A stretch of 64,000 bases of DNA from Silurus meridionalis (lineage: Eukaryota > Chordata > Actinopteri > Siluriformes > Siluridae): positions 12,959,463 to 13,023,462 of the forward strand of contig NC_060887.1 of NCBI RefSeq assembly GCF_014805685.1. Direction: 5' to 3'. Below the pieces are notes generated by a model that saw only the letters and a list, made by a program, of their open reading frames with translations, was not told the origin of the DNA and did not search any database. Positions 22,499 through 33,189 of the stretch are shown one piece after another. How positions within the stretch are numbered: position 1 is the stretch's first letter; every line of letters starts with the position of its first letter. Position numbers and translations under genes: made by a program.

Positions 22499-25400
22499 AC
22501 GCCTGTGTCAGAGCGTGAAAGAGAGAGAGAGAGAGAATGCTTAATCCACGACTCTTTCCTGTGACTCAGCTTAGTAATAGTGGGAGGAGAACAGCGCTTT
22601 AGCTGGATAAGCCATTTCACAAGTCTTTGAATAACAAAGCGAACAAAAAAGGATTCGGAGCAAATTGTACGACACGAGTCGAAAGAAATAAGTTGCACAA
22701 AGAATACATAGAAAACTGTCAAATCCAGACTTATTAGCACCCTTCGAGGGAATGGACGACAGCGACTGTGTAGAATAAACTATACAATATCTTTCCTCTA
22801 GCAAAACATCATTGTCCCACCACATAAAGGCCATCACATAAAAACCTGGAATGACTAAAATGGTTTGATCCCATGTTCACATCATCAGAAGGGGCTGCTA
22901 GGAACAAGGCTTTCTTAAAAGGCAACCCTTGAACTTACACCAAGCATTAGAACGACAACTGGAATTGTGTATTGTTACATGAGACCAAAATTAACCTTTA
23001 TGAAGGGCAAGTGCAAAAAAAGAAAGAAAAAAAAAACCCTACACCCAAGCTGATCGATCTCATTTGCATATTGTAGTCTTGTGGAGACTGCTGACAAATT
23101 CCCATAAGCATTAGGATATTTTGTGAAGGTAGTGAAGACAGGCACATTAATTAATCAACAACAGGGGTTCTGTACAATCTGTAAACACCAGGCATCTGTA
23201 CTGTCACACTTTAATCCCTGTAGACTGAAGGAATCATGATTCTTGGTGCCAGATGGCCTGGTGTTTCTAGAACTGCTGATCTCCTCAAATGTTCACACAT
23301 TTATTCACAATGGCACAAAAAAACTCAAGTGAGCAGCAGTTCTATAACAGTAACTTAAATAACCACTCTGTACAATTGTGCCAAGCAGAAAAGCATCTCA
23401 CATGTTTAACCTCAAGTCAACTGTGCTACAACAGCAAATGACAATGTCAAGTTCTTCAGACAGCCAAGAACTGAAAGCTGCAATAGGCACAGATAGAAGT
23501 AGACAGAACAACAAAGCCTGGCATACTGATGGCAGAGCCAGAATTTGGCACTAACAGTTTGAGTCTATGGACCCAATATGCATTGTGTCCACAGTCCAGA
23601 CTGGTGGAGGTAGTGAAATGGTGTGGGGAATGTTTTCTTGGCACACTCTGTAATGTTAATAGCAATCGATCCTCACTTGAATGCCACAGACTATTTGAGA
23701 ATTAGGATGATTGTGTGCATCCCATGATGGCCACGATTTACCATTTTCTAATGGCTACTAAGGACAGAGCTAAAGTCTTATCAAACTGGTTTCATAAACA
23801 TGACAGTGTGTTCAGTGTTCTTCAGTGGACTTCCCAGTCACCAGATCTAATTCCAGTTGAACACCTTTGGAATGTGGTAGAGCAAAACATTCACAGCATG
23901 AAATTGCCCTTCAAAAACTGCAGGAACTGTGTGATGAGCTCATCTCAACATGGACCTGAATCTGAAAGGAATGTTTCCAACATCTTGCAGGATCCATGCT
24001 ATGAAGAACGGAAGCTGGTCCTATACATTTTTTTAGCATATTGTTACTAATAAAATGCTCATTGAGTGTAATTCACATATGTACATACACACACATTTAA
24101 CCTTTGCCAGTCTGAAGAAATTTTTATATCAATGTTTTAAGTTAAAAACCATGTATTTTAAATAAAACTATACAGCATGCTTATACTGCATGTTTAAACA
24201 AAATATACTACATACATTTACACGATATAATATATATTACAAAATGTAATATATTTTACATAATAAAAAAAAAATACTGCTAAATACTGCTTACTACATG
24301 TTAATAAACACTTTTTTTAAGCAATAATTATTAAATAAAGATGACCTTTATAAAACAAAAAACTCAAATTACTCAGTAGACAAGTGGGGAAATGGTGATT
24401 AGCTATACGACTGACCGTTTTTCACAGTGCTGCACACAATGGTTTCTTCTTCTTTGCGTGCTCCTCTTGCCTGATTGGCTGGTGGCTGAGTGTTGGCCCC
24501 GCCCCTTCGCATCCACAGCTGGAGGGTGAAGTGGTCTCCTGGCACTGTTGAGACAACGGAATCGGGGACGACGGCAACATGGGTGGAGCCGTTGAAAGAA
24601 AATACCAGAGACGAGTCAGAAGAGGGAAGGGTGGGAAGTGCTGCGGTCCAGTTTGCAGCGGGAGATGGAGGTGGGAGCAGGTCAACCTCACCCCTCACAG
24701 CACCTGAGTAGAAGCATGGCTTTTATGTTATTATGATAAAATTCATAACAATGCTAACATTTGAATAAATAGGGGGAGGACACATCTGCTAGAAAATTGC
24801 TTACTGAAGTAAGAAAACTCACCACAGAGCCTCCTTACAGAGCGGTCAGAGTAACTATCGCGGTCACAGCCTTTCCCGATGTGGCCAGTCTGGAGCTCCA
24901 CGGTGGCTTGAATGTTCCACACAGTCTCCTCACAGGTCTCCAGGCGCAGGCTGGGAAAAAGGGGGATGCTGCCGGATCCTGGTGTGTATTCAACTCGCTT
25001 CGACCAGCCTGAGATAAATTGCAAATACATGCATATACAAATAGATGATAAAGTTTGAATAGGGAAGAATAGGGAAGAATAGGGAATAAACTTGCATTCT
25101 AAATTCTTACTAAATATTGAACCTGTCAAATGTCTCAATTACATTTTCAATCCTGCCCCCATATTTCCAGAGACAGAGAGGCACGGTTCACTCATAACAA
25201 AAAAATTATAATTTAAGACAGTCATTATAAATTTTGCCTCAATACAGATATTAAAAACAGATAATACAAAAGACAGATAATAAAAATGCTTTAGAAAATA
25301 ATTAAAATAATTGTTACTGTAAAAAAGAACGGTATTTTTGTAATACTAATTAAATGTAACATTATTAAGGGGCCAACACTGAAGGTGAATAAGCACCATG

Positions 25401-28400
25401 TTATTGTTCAACCTTTTCATATTATTATTTTTACTAATTAACTCTAAGGCATTCAAGGTTTCAACCCTAGATATTTTTCTTTTCATGAAAAAAAAATAAA
25501 GCCTTGATGGCTTTTGTTGTCTCAAGGTAGACCACAGTTCAGTAAAGTGAACAGTTGCAAGATTTGACATTGACATACAGAGCAGTGACTGAACAGAACG
25601 GGTACTTGGTGAAAAAAGGAAGCTTCGTACCAATCCAGCCAGGCTTGCAGGAAGGTTTCACTGTCACCACGACCTGGGCATCAGCCTGAGCTCGATTCTT
25701 CCCGCAGTCAAATGCAGTCACCCAGAAGCTGTGAACACGCTGCTTCTTTGAGTCTAAAGGTTCAGTGTTCTTAATGTTTCCTGAGGAAGACAGCGAGACA
25801 GAGAGACAGAGAGAGAGAAAGAGAATTATTCACCCGCTGACAAACAATGAATCTAACAAAAAGGCAGAAATCGGTCGAAACGATTTCTTACGTTATTAAA
25901 ACATTTTCAGCAATGTAACAGAAGAAAAGCTGAATCAGCAGGGATCTTTAAATGGAGGCACTCGGTTGCTTACTTGCAAAATGGGCTGAATAGTTCCAAT
26001 TGTACTAAATGTACAATTATATAATCAAATAAAATATCTACAGGAAAAAAAGTTACATAAACCCACAGTTATTAAAAAAGAAAGAAACAGAAAGGCATTT
26101 CAAAGCACAAGAAGGGTATATTGAAAAAAAAAAAATTGGTGAAAAGCATAACGAAATACAATAATACATAGAGTACGATGGGCATGGATACACAGTGCAA
26201 GGGCATTCTCCTACTAGTGCCTGGTTCAGCCTGACCCAAATTACCATTCAAACCCAACAGAGCCTGGCACAGAAGCAAGGTCATCACAAAAAAAAAAATA
26301 AATAAAAAGGCTATCGTCTCTCCCTCACTCTCACTCACCTTCCCATGACCCTCTTATATTCTCTCTTATCCTCTCGCATGTTCAACCTGCCTTCCGTGCT
26401 CGGTTCCTTCTCTCTTGGCTCTTATCGCATTACAAAATGTCAGCTATTGATCTTCTGGGTTTGTCATTGAGACTATGAGAGGGACTCTCTTCTGCACTGC
26501 ATGAAAATCAAACCCAATCAGGATTCCTCTGAATTACTTTAGGTTACAAATAAATAAATAAAAAAAAGCTACTAATCACATCTACTTCCGTTCTATTACA
26601 AAACAAGTGAGCAAAAAATATATCAAGTAAAAACAGACTCTATGACAGAAAAGAAAAAAAAGAAAAGGCACCCTGAAGATATTCATTCTGCCTCATTCAA
26701 CACAATATAGAATACACACACAAAACATACACTAATATGTACATATTTCATATATAATGAATAAACCTTTCTTGTATAATACATTCGGCACCACACAGGG
26801 TCTATCATGAATATGGATGAGACGGAATCAAAACAGGGAGAGTGGAAATCGTTGTAAAAGAGGCAGAAATGCTCCAGACCCACAGGACCCTGTGACTTGA
26901 AGTTCTCACCGTCATTGTCGATTGCGAATGGAACGTTGGGAGTAATGATGTCGTAGAAGCAGATCTGGCTGTACTGAGGTGAGCAGTCGGCATCCAGAGC
27001 CTCCACGCGCACGATGCGATCGAAAAGACGACCTTCGGGGACGGACGCCTCGTAACGGCGCTCGACGAACACGGGGGAAAACTCGTTCACGTCGTTCACG
27101 CGCACGTGCACCGTGGCCCTGTGGGAAGGGAAAAGGTGAAATGCGGATTGTGTACGAGAAATATAAACAGAGAGAATTCCGATCCAGGGGATTCAGACTT
27201 TGTAGAAATACATAAAATATGTATTGAGAGAAGCAGCTGACAAATTATTGAGTACTGAGTCACTCGTACTTGTGCGATTTCTTGCTGTTGGTACCATCGG
27301 GACCCTCTCCGCAATCGTAGGCCTGGATAGTAAAGCTGTGCTCCCTCTGGCTCTCGCAGTCCAGTGGCTCTTTGGAGCGAACGAGACCCTCGCCAGTGGA
27401 GCGGTCCAACACCACGGCCTCGAACTGAGCCGAACCTGAACCTCCTGCTCCGTTGTGCACTCGGAACCCGCAGATCTCACCTAAAAAAGAAAGAGTGAGT
27501 GTGTGAAAGTCTGCTAATAAAAGAGAATTGAAAGCGGCAAAGGAAAGAACGATTGGAAGTGGAAATTAAATCTGGGTGCGGTAACAAGGAAGAAGGGCTG
27601 CACGATTTGGGAAAAATGTCATGTTGTGATTATTGTGGTCAATCCCACGATTTGCGATTATAAATGGTGTCATTTGCATTAATGTAAAAATAAATTTTCC
27701 CTAGAACAGCAGAATTAAATAAAACATTAAATAGAAATATATCGATTTTCACAAAAATAAAATATTATAATTATTATATACGCAAAAATGAACAGGTAGA
27801 AGATTTAAACATAGACCCCCCCATTATAATTCATAACATTCTGATCAATACTATAAGTGAAACCACCTCCAGAAGCCTACAGGGCTCAGTCGCGCATGAA
27901 CGAGCCCTCTGAGGATGCTGGGTCAGCGTGTGGAGAGAGCAGGCCAGACACGCCTGATCCTACCGTAATTTTATGCAATTTGTGTAACCACTGGTGTGTA
28001 ATTACTTCCTGCTGCACTAAACCAGCAGCCCTTTACTCAAAACTGCCCTGTGTTAAATCAACAATTATGTTGTTTATAAACTCACCCTGTGTTGTGTATA
28101 CAAGTAATGATAGTGAAGAAGCAGCAGGTGTAGTTATATTAGTTTTATAAAAGACGCTTCTGAACGGGCATCATGGTGGTGCAACATGTAGCACTGCTGC
28201 CACACATAGCAGTCTCCGAGAGTGGGTATGTGTCTGATTCAATCTTACAGATAAGGGTTACCGAGCTGACGGGTCCTGCTTACAAAGCTGGCACTTAAAT
28301 ATTATAAAGCTGACATTCAAATATTACAGAGGTGTCAATTATGGGTTACAGAGCTGATTGTTAAGGGTTAAAGACGGTCAATATTAATGAGCTGATAGTT

Positions 28401-31147
28401 GAATATTAAAAAGCTGACAGTTAAGAGGTACCAAGCTGCCAATTAAGTTTAAATTATATTTTACAGAGCTTATGGTTACAGGGATAACGGTTACGGGTTA
28501 GAGAATGGCTCTATGATGATGGGGATAACTATTCAGACAGTTCAGGGTTACAGGGATGATGGTTTAGGATTACATGAATAATGGTTCAGAAGGTTCAGGA
28601 TTACAGAGATGATAGTTCAGGATTACAGAGATGACGGTTCAGGGTTATAGGAATGATGGTTCAGGGTTACAGAGATGATGGTTCAGGGTTACAGAGATGA
28701 TGATTCAGGGTTACAGGATGATGGTTCAGGGTTACAGAGATGATGGTTCAGGGTTACAGGATGATGGTTCAGGGTTATAGGATGATGGTTCAGATGGTTC
28801 AGGGTTACAGAGATTATGGTTCAGGGTTATAGGGATGATGGTTCAGGGTTATAGGATGATGGTTCAGGGTTACAGAGATGATGATTCAGGGTTACAGGGA
28901 TGATGGTTCAGGTTACAGAGATGATGATTCAGGGTTACAGGGATGATGGTTCAGGGTTACAGAGATGGTGGTTCAGGATTACAGGGATGATGGTTCAGGG
29001 TTATAGGGATGACGGTTCAGGTTTACAGAAATTATGGTTCAGGGTTACAGAGATGACGGTTCAGGTTATAGGGATGATGGTTCAGGGTTACAGAGATGAT
29101 GGTTCAGGGTTACAGGATTACGGTTCAGGGTTATAGGGATGATGGTTTAGAGTTACAGAGATGATGGTTCAGGTTACAGAGATGATGGTTCAGGGTTACA
29201 GGGATTACGGTTCAGGGTTATAGGGATGATGGTTCAGATGGTTCAGGGTTACAGAGATTATGGTTCAGGGTTATAGGGATGATGGTTCAGGGTTATAGGG
29301 ATGATGGTTCAGGGTTATAGGGATGATGGTTCAGGGTTTCAGAGATGACAGGTCAGGGTTATAGGGATGGCGGTTCAGGGTTATAGGGATGATGGTTCAG
29401 GGTTATAGGGATGATGGTTCAGGGTTACAGAGATGACGGTTCAGGGTTACAGAGATGACGGTTAAATGTTACAGACCTACTTGTTTAATATCACAGAACT
29501 GATGGTTAAGGCTTACAGGGTGGGTTAAAATGACAAAGGTATGAGTTATCAAGCTGAATAAGAGTTACATCAAGCTAAGAGTTAAGTGTTACAGAGCTGA
29601 CAGTTATTGATTATCATTTAAATTATGCTTAACAGTTACAGAGTTTACTATAATGCGCTTGTGTTCAGTACCTGCATAGTGAAGAGGTGCATCTTTATCC
29701 AGGGCAAACAGAGGGGGGTTCAGTAGAACAGTGTTGTCGTTCTCCATTACAATGCCCTGATACTCGGTCTCGATCCATGGTTTGTGTTTATTGGCTAAGA
29801 AGAGTGAAGACAAGGGAAAGTGCAAGAGCATTTAGAATGTTCTGCATTATGAGATACTTTCTTAACAATTAAACACATAACAGGGCTCATATACATACAG
29901 GCTCATAGGCATGAGTAAGTCTTTGCATCACACACATATACAAATATTTACCCGAATACATACAGTACAGACACACACATGCACACATGCAACTAACCTT
30001 TACACATAGCGATAAACAAAATGAAACACAGACACAGGAATTGCTCGCTTATCTCACAGAATATCACTGAAACCCACTGAACATCTCACTGTGATTTCGC
30101 TCTGAGAAGCACTCGAGCACACGCATCAATCTGCACCAACGCTCTACTACACCTGCAGCTGAAAGTGTGCAAAGGCACATGTCCTATAAAACCCATACAG
30201 GCGAATGCCAGACCGAAAATGGAAAATTCTCTTGCCTGAGGTACTGCATACAAATCGCTCCCTTCGCTAATATTCTCTGAGACCAAAAAAATACATTTAA
30301 CTGTGTTAGAATGGGAAGGATTCATGAACCAGATTTGCATTGCTGAAATACAATTTTCAAGATGGCAGCACATACAGCATAATCAGAACCCATATTCTGC
30401 ATATTCGCAGCATGATTTAGCATTCTAGCTCCTCCAGGAGAGAGGGAGGATTTATCATGTGCGGCGGCTGACCGCTCCATCGTGTTTCAACTTGATGGGC
30501 TTTTTTCCTTGCCTCACACTCTGTCGTTCATCCTCGCAGCTTTAATCTGAGCATCATGTTTCTGGATTACTCTACCGATGTGAGATTGAGACTCGAACAT
30601 CCATCTGCTCTCGTGCACGCTGGCTCACTTCACCACTCCCTACACCCATCTTCCAATAGTTTCTTTATTTTTTTTCGAAAAATGCTGCAGCCCTTTTAAA
30701 CTTGTATTCTGTCCCTGTCTTTTATATCTTTTGCAGCCAGTCAACACTGTAAATCAAAACTCTGTTTGCCTATGATTCATTTCAGTTGTCAATCCATCCA
30801 TCCATTTTGAATCTCTAGTAGCGGTATCTTTTACTATCACTAATCGACTGGCCTGCTCATTACCGTGTGTTCGCAGCACATGGAACATCAAGATAGGCCA
30901 TTTAAAACAGATATGATGAACGTGATTCATTCAAGGGGTCAAGGGCTGGCACGCAACGCCACATTTTCAAGGATTCGCGTTCGCACAACCCTCTTGTCCA
31001 TTGTGTTGCCGTTCTCCAGGACAGCTGTCATTTATTCACATTGCTCATAATCGACATGCAAAAGGATGTTGGTCACTGACCTTTGTTGCCATGGGCAACG
31101 GCAGTCAAGCAAAAGAGGAGAAAGGAGAGGAAACTCATTCCGGCCAT
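12882..31147 (-). CDS. clstn3: Calsyntenin-3, complete (18 coding exons, 956 codons)
   Basis: CLSTN3 is a type I postsynaptic membrane protein that binds neurexins and promotes synapse formation. All 18 exons join in phase from ATG 31147 to the stop at 12882-12884 and give 956 codons; human CLSTN3 is, from memory, also 956. Order: signal peptide (about 1-20, MAGMSFLSFLLFCLTAVAHG); two cadherin repeats (about 24-265, with DxNDN-like VNDVNEFSPVF); LNS/laminin-G region (about 330-550); membrane-proximal domain; transmembrane helix (about 850-871, after IPGA); and a cytoplasmic tail with WDDS at 894-897, the kinesin-light-chain-binding type motif of calsyntenins, then an acidic stretch and terminal PRRY. 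The tail (WDDSALTIIVNPME, RII..., RY end) favours CLSTN3 over CLSTN1 and CLSTN2, as does the neighbour pex5. Confidence 0.97.
13127..13311 (-). CDS. clstn3: clstn3 coding exon 17: transmembrane helix and KLC motif
   Basis: Acceptor TTACTCTGCAG, donor GTGAGT. It encodes the hydrophobic helix VIIMVCVGFLVVMVILGVF, basic RIRSIHRR, then WDDSALTIIVNPME. Ends in phase 0. Confidence 0.97.
13427..13562 (-). CDS. clstn3: clstn3 coding exon 16: juxtamembrane ectodomain
   Basis: Acceptor TTTATCCTAG, donor GTACAC. It encodes VNFLHSL, HPSHLLASQQQFLH and PHRNS. 136 nt, ends in phase 1. Confidence 0.93.
13685..13830 (-). CDS. clstn3: clstn3 coding exon 15
   Basis: Acceptor TTAAATCCAG, donor GTATGA. It encodes ESISVYEDILRSVRYRL, then RRFRLSCSEMNGRYTSNEL. 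Ends in phase 0. Confidence 0.94.
14038..14199 (-). CDS. clstn3: clstn3 coding exon 14
   Basis: Acceptor CTTGATCAG, donor GTGATT. It encodes MSDAVAHTLDGCEVQPLGEE and GLDIINTTAYIAITG. 162 nt, phase 1 in and out. Confidence 0.95.
14509..14735 (-). CDS. clstn3: clstn3 coding exon 13
   Basis: Acceptor TTTCTGCACAG, donor GTGAGA. It encodes CFSEESCLSL, EGYLVVLQPDAPQISLSG and HGVPLFPELRIVCSLSH. 227 nt. Confidence 0.95.
15060..15310 (+). mobile_element. Retroelement 3' tail with (TTATC)n
   Basis: (ATT)n, then GAAATTTCCCCACTGTGGGA, then AATAAAGG and a (TTATC)n tail at 15270-15304. This is the pattern of a fish LINE/SINE 3' end. Confidence 0.55.
17085..17375. repeat. Dispersed repeat, copy 1
   Basis: The 'gtctagatga.ttcactaagg' section and the following 'taccataggggctgcatcca' recur almost exactly at 49199-49250. 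Unclassified interspersed repeat. Confidence 0.6.
17609..17654. repeat. (CA)n microsatellite
   Basis: Perfect dinucleotide tract in clstn3 intron 12. Confidence 0.97.
18849..19318 (+). mobile_element. Tc1-derived short element with both ends
   Basis: Left end CACTATATGGGCAAAGGTAT and right end GTCAGGTGTCCACAAACTG... are the inverted ends of a common fish Tc1 family. The inside holds a piece of transposase C-terminus in plus orientation (CCCTATTGAACACCTTTGGG). The right end is about 60 bp from clstn3 exon 12. Confidence 0.75.
19378..19526 (-). CDS. clstn3: clstn3 coding exon 12
   Basis: Acceptor TTTCCTCAG, donor GTAAAT. It encodes VHVNPSQSALVLEGDDIESF, then LRFATPGVRPLKLST. Ends in phase 2. 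Confidence 0.96.
19665..19813 (-). CDS. clstn3: clstn3 coding exon 11
   Basis: Acceptor CCTTTAG, donor GTATTA. It encodes GYRGLLSGVTVRPGSVEP, then VVECLYACREGLDF and GSGMK. 149 nt, ends in phase 0. Confidence 0.94.
20385..20640 (-). mobile_element. Tc1-derived short element, degenerate
   Basis: It reads as the opposite-strand version of the 18849 family (ATGGACAAGTTTGTGGACAC; CTATAGCAGGCCACTCAAGA). It lies in clstn3 intron 10. Confidence 0.6.
20752..20808. repeat. (CA)n microsatellite
   Basis: CA tract with one interruption, about 20 bp from the donor of clstn3 exon 10. Confidence 0.95.
20830..20889 (-). CDS. clstn3: clstn3 coding exon 10: 60-nt linker exon
   Basis: Acceptor TTTTCTTCAG, donor GTGAGT. 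It encodes the charged linker EPENKQKEILNNSIPEGKDT, matching in position the EEKNKEKEKG... loop of mammals. Phase 1 on both sides, so it could be a cassette. Confidence 0.88.
21284..21342. repeat. (CT)n microsatellite
   Basis: Perfect CT tract in clstn3 intron 9. Confidence 0.97.
21781..21940 (-). CDS. clstn3: clstn3 coding exon 9: LNS domain
   Basis: Acceptor TCTCCGCAG, donor GTACGT. It encodes VCDSEWHHLSL, VTLYVDGVTFDPALIHDNGA and IGACW. 160 nt, ends in phase 1. Confidence 0.96.
22149..22261 (-). CDS. clstn3: clstn3 coding exon 8: LNS domain
   Basis: Acceptor TATTAACAG, donor GTAAAT. It encodes HYSLSVHGCR and RPVKFLWKLEQ. Ends in phase 0. A (TG)n tract on the transcribed strand begins 12 nt upstream of the acceptor. 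Confidence 0.96.
22273..22327. repeat. (CA)n microsatellite at the exon 8 acceptor
   Basis: CA on the plus strand, so (TG)n in the clstn3 transcript, ending 12 nt before the exon 8 acceptor. Confidence 0.97.
22468..22538. repeat. (GT)n and (GA)n microsatellites
   Basis: Two neighbouring dinucleotide tracts (22468-22497 and 22519-22536). Confidence 0.95.
22950..24070 (+). mobile_element. Decayed Tc1-like transposon in clstn3 intron 7
   Basis: Transposase remnants on the plus strand from about 23570 to 24020, including W-T-S-Q-S-P-D-L-I-P-V-E-H-L-W near 23830-23880. The catalytic-domain reading frame is broken. The end 'actaataaaatgctcattga' near 24050 is the family's terminal region. Same family as 10445-11505. 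Confidence 0.8.
24416..24703 (-). CDS. clstn3: clstn3 coding exon 7: LNS domain start
   Basis: Acceptor CTACTCAG, donor GTCAGT. It encodes GEVDLLP, an N-W-T glycosylation sequon, DHFTLQLWMR and KEEETIVCSTVKN. 288 nt. Confidence 0.95.
24823..25008 (-). CDS. clstn3: clstn3 coding exon 6
   Basis: Acceptor TTTATCTCAG, donor GTGAGT. It encodes WSKRVEYTPGSGSIPLFP, then WNIQATVELQTGHIGKGCDR. 186 nt, phase 1 in and out. Confidence 0.96.
25014..25622. other. clstn3 intron 5, nothing recognised
   Basis: AT-rich intron. Apart from a triplet of 'agggaagaat' near 25060-25085, I see no repeat family or exon-like segment. Confidence 0.6.
25631..25780 (-). CDS. clstn3: clstn3 coding exon 5: cadherin 2
   Basis: Acceptor TCTTCCTCAG, donor GTACGA. 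It encodes NIKNTEP, the FWVTAFDCGKNRAQADAQVV block, then KPSCKPGW. 150 nt, phase 1 in and out. Confidence 0.95.
26910..27118 (-). CDS. clstn3: clstn3 coding exon 4: cadherin 1/2 boundary
   Basis: Acceptor TTCCCACAG, donor GTGAGA. It encodes ATVHVRVNDVNEFSPVFVER and the DCSPQYSQICFYDI block, ending in IDNDG. Phase 1 out. Confidence 0.96.
27270..27480 (-). CDS. clstn3: clstn3 coding exon 3: cadherin 1
   Basis: Acceptor TTTTTTAG, donor GTACGA. It encodes EICGFRVH and KEPLDCESQREHSFTIQAYD, then CGEGPDG. 211 nt, ends in phase 2. Confidence 0.96.
27596..27830. mobile_element. Possible hAT-type remnant
   Basis: 'GGGCTGCACGATTTGGGAAA' followed by a T- and A-rich stretch is a typical end sequence of fish hAT-like non-autonomous elements. 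No second end was identified. It lies in clstn3 intron 2. Confidence 0.35.
28260..29475. repeat. 22-bp minisatellite, about 40 degenerate copies
   Basis: The unit is close to GGTTCAGGGTTACAGAGATG plus AT, with variants TATAGGGATGAT and ATTATGG. The regular part is about 28520-29465. Looser units with 'gggttacagagctga' run on both sides. It occupies much of clstn3 intron 2 and has no coding meaning. Confidence 0.95.
29672..29794 (-). CDS. clstn3: clstn3 coding exon 2: start of cadherin 1
   Basis: Acceptor TTCTTAG, donor GTACTG. It encodes NKHKPWIETEYQGIVMENDN and the LLNPPLFALDKDAP block, near-identical to mammalian CLSTN3. Phase 1 in and out. Confidence 0.97.
29795..31080. other. clstn3 intron 1, nothing recognised
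   Basis: About 1.3 kb, normal complexity. No repeat family, exon or RNA gene recognised. Confidence 0.55.
31081..31147 (-). CDS. clstn3: clstn3 coding exon 1: signal peptide
   Basis: MAGMSFLSFLLFCLTAVAHG plus NK; donor GTCAGT follows 31081, phase 1. The ATG is directly preceded by CTTCCTCCCTCAG, a good acceptor, so an untranslated exon probably lies upstream. Confidence 0.9.
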
Positions 31148-32256
31148 CTGAGGGAGGAAGGGAGAGGAAGAAGGGAGGGGACATGGAAGAAGACATGCAT
31201 TAAACTGACATGAAGCAGAGAAATCTAAAGGCAGAAGCATGGACAGAGGAGCGCAAGTACAGAGAGGCACACACACATCCGCGTCGCTATCGCACGCCAG
31301 GGTCTCGTCCTCGTCAAAACGTCCATTTTATTAGCACTCAGTTACCAGCTTTAAATAAAGTAGCAAGATCGATTGCTCAACACCAGCACGATGCTGGGGA
31401 TCTGTCAGGTTCCTCCATCTAGGCCTGATCCACTAACAAATGTCTCACAAACTTTGCATATTAAAGATGAAGTTAGGAGGGTTGAAGTGATCGGTCATTA
31501 ATAGCAGCTTATAATGCGTAAGTGATGAGTAAATCGAAGACTATGTTAAACACAGGTGCTGCATGTGTGCAGTGTTTAGTACTGTATCATCCAAGTACTG
31601 TAGAGAACATCATATTATATATAAGGAATTGAGCTTAACCTTTTATTCTTTATCTTTATCTCTCACAGAGCCACATCTGAACCTTTATATTATGCTGTAA
31701 ATGGAAGAATGATGTTGAAACAGGATGAACACATCCCCAGTGTCCAACTCGAACCGCTCGTTATTTAGTACCATTAAATACTATGCGGTTTTGGACGAGG
31801 CCGAAAGCTGAAACTGGCCATTTTGTGCGTCGTGTACGACCAAAAAAAACATCTTCCAGGTGATGCCAGAATGATTGGTGTATAATAATTGTTTCAAGGT
31901 TAATGCACGCTATTAATACCTGAACGCAAACGCGACATTCCGCAAGCTCTGCAAAAATGTGTATCGTTTCTAATGTTACATCTGCGACATTTACTCATCG
32001 ATTTGCAACTCCGAAGCGCATCCCAAAGCCACGTACCGCCCGCACGACACTGTGTCCCCGAAAAGAAAGAAAAGAAAAGAAAAAAAAAATATATATATAT
32101 ATTGTGTTTTTATTTATATATTATATTTATATATATTTATATATATATTATATATCTGTTATTAGAAAATGAGAGAAGATGCGACGTTACCGTGAGGTGC
32201 GAGTTGGTACCCGAGACAGCCTCCTCCTCAGCCTCTCCGTCACACACTAACACACA

Positions 32257-32257
32257 C

Positions 32258-32296
<39 letters not shown>
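32257..32296. repeat. (CA)n microsatellite
   Basis: CA tract in the putative clstn3 5' region. An AT-rich run with TATA units precedes it at 32088-32155. Confidence 0.95.
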
Positions 32297-32297
<1 letters not shown>

Positions 32298-32529
32298 AGG
32301 CTAACAGGTGCGGACACACCGACCTCCTACAGTCTCAGGATTGTTCCCTGAACCCTCAACTACTGGAGTGAAATTGGGACCTTAATTGAAGCACGTGATT
32401 ATTTCCGGGGTCTTTAATTTCCGTGGGGTTCAGTACGAGAAAAAGACAGAAAATTGACTCGGAGTGATATAAGAACGCCGACGCCCCGCCCCTCCCACTA
32501 GAGTTATTTCTAAGCCACGCCCACACTGC

Positions 32530-32530
<1 letters not shown>

Positions 32531-32580
<50 letters not shown>
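32531..32580. repeat. (TC)n microsatellite
   Basis: Perfect TC tract between GC-box-like sequences of the putative clstn3 promoter. Confidence 0.97.
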
Positions 32581-32583
<3 letters not shown>

Positions 32584-32860
32584 CGGGAGGATTTCACCTC
32601 CTCCTTTCCATTATCATCCCCATCGCCAATTTCCCTCTTCTACGTCTTCTTCTTCTTCTTCTTCCTCCTCCTCCTCCACTTCTCCTCCTCCATGATTGAC
32701 AGCTGAAGATTCTCCCTGGCCCCGCCTCCTTCATTTCCGTCTTCCGACACCATTAAGCTAGACTGCAAAATGACGTCATAGCTCATAGGGTCCTACGCTA
32801 GAGACAAGGGCTGTGCTCCAAACAGCAATCTAACGCACTTATGAGTGTACGGCAGAAGTG

Positions 32861-32861
<1 letters not shown>

Positions 32862-32902
<41 letters not shown>
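32862..32902. repeat. (TTA)n microsatellite
   Basis: Perfect trinucleotide tract between clstn3 and the lpcat3 3' region. Confidence 0.95.
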
Positions 32903-32903
<1 letters not shown>

Positions 32904-33189
32904 GGTATTTATTACTGTACTATGCAGTTGCGTACGGAGACTTTTAAACCAGTTTGTGTTTTTCCACTTTCAAATTGTCTCAAGGTTACACACACACACA
33001 CACACACGTTTGTTTGTTTTTTCTCGTTTCTTATACACCTGGAGAGCTGCTTATCAGCATTTTATGAATACACTCAAAAGTGCAGGAGTAAGATTGGGAA
33101 ACCTGTATCTTATTGGTAGGACTTGACCCCTGAATATTTTATAAAGCCACCTAAAAAGAATTACAGTTATAGAAAAAAAAGAAAGGACA

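Larger units (their letters stand above)
32160..32790 (-). promoter_or_regulatory. clstn3: clstn3 promoter / 5'UTR candidate region
   Basis: CpG-containing segment with CCGACGCCCCGCCCCTCCCA and CCACGCCCAC near 32480-32525, a (TC)n tract at 32531-32580 and a (TTC)/(CTC) stretch at about 32640-32695. On the minus strand CACG|GTAACG near 32190 could be the donor of an untranslated exon that splices to the acceptor just before ATG 31147. Assignment is by position; the start site is unknown. Confidence 0.45.

Noticed and set aside
28900..29136. Open frame with repeated GLQRWWF/DDGSG units
   Set aside because: Pure consequence of the 22-bp minisatellite read in three frames; not a repeat protein.
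28260..29475. CRISPR-like array
   Set aside because: Units are contiguous, degenerate and lack unique spacers; the DNA is eukaryotic.
28260..29475. Interstitial telomere repeat because of frequent GGGTTA
   Set aside because: The period is 22 bp, not 6 bp, and TTAGGG arrays are absent.
31957..32371. Two plus-strand frames across the putative clstn3 promoter
   Set aside because: They consist of AT-rich and (CA)n simple sequence, with no similarity to known domains.
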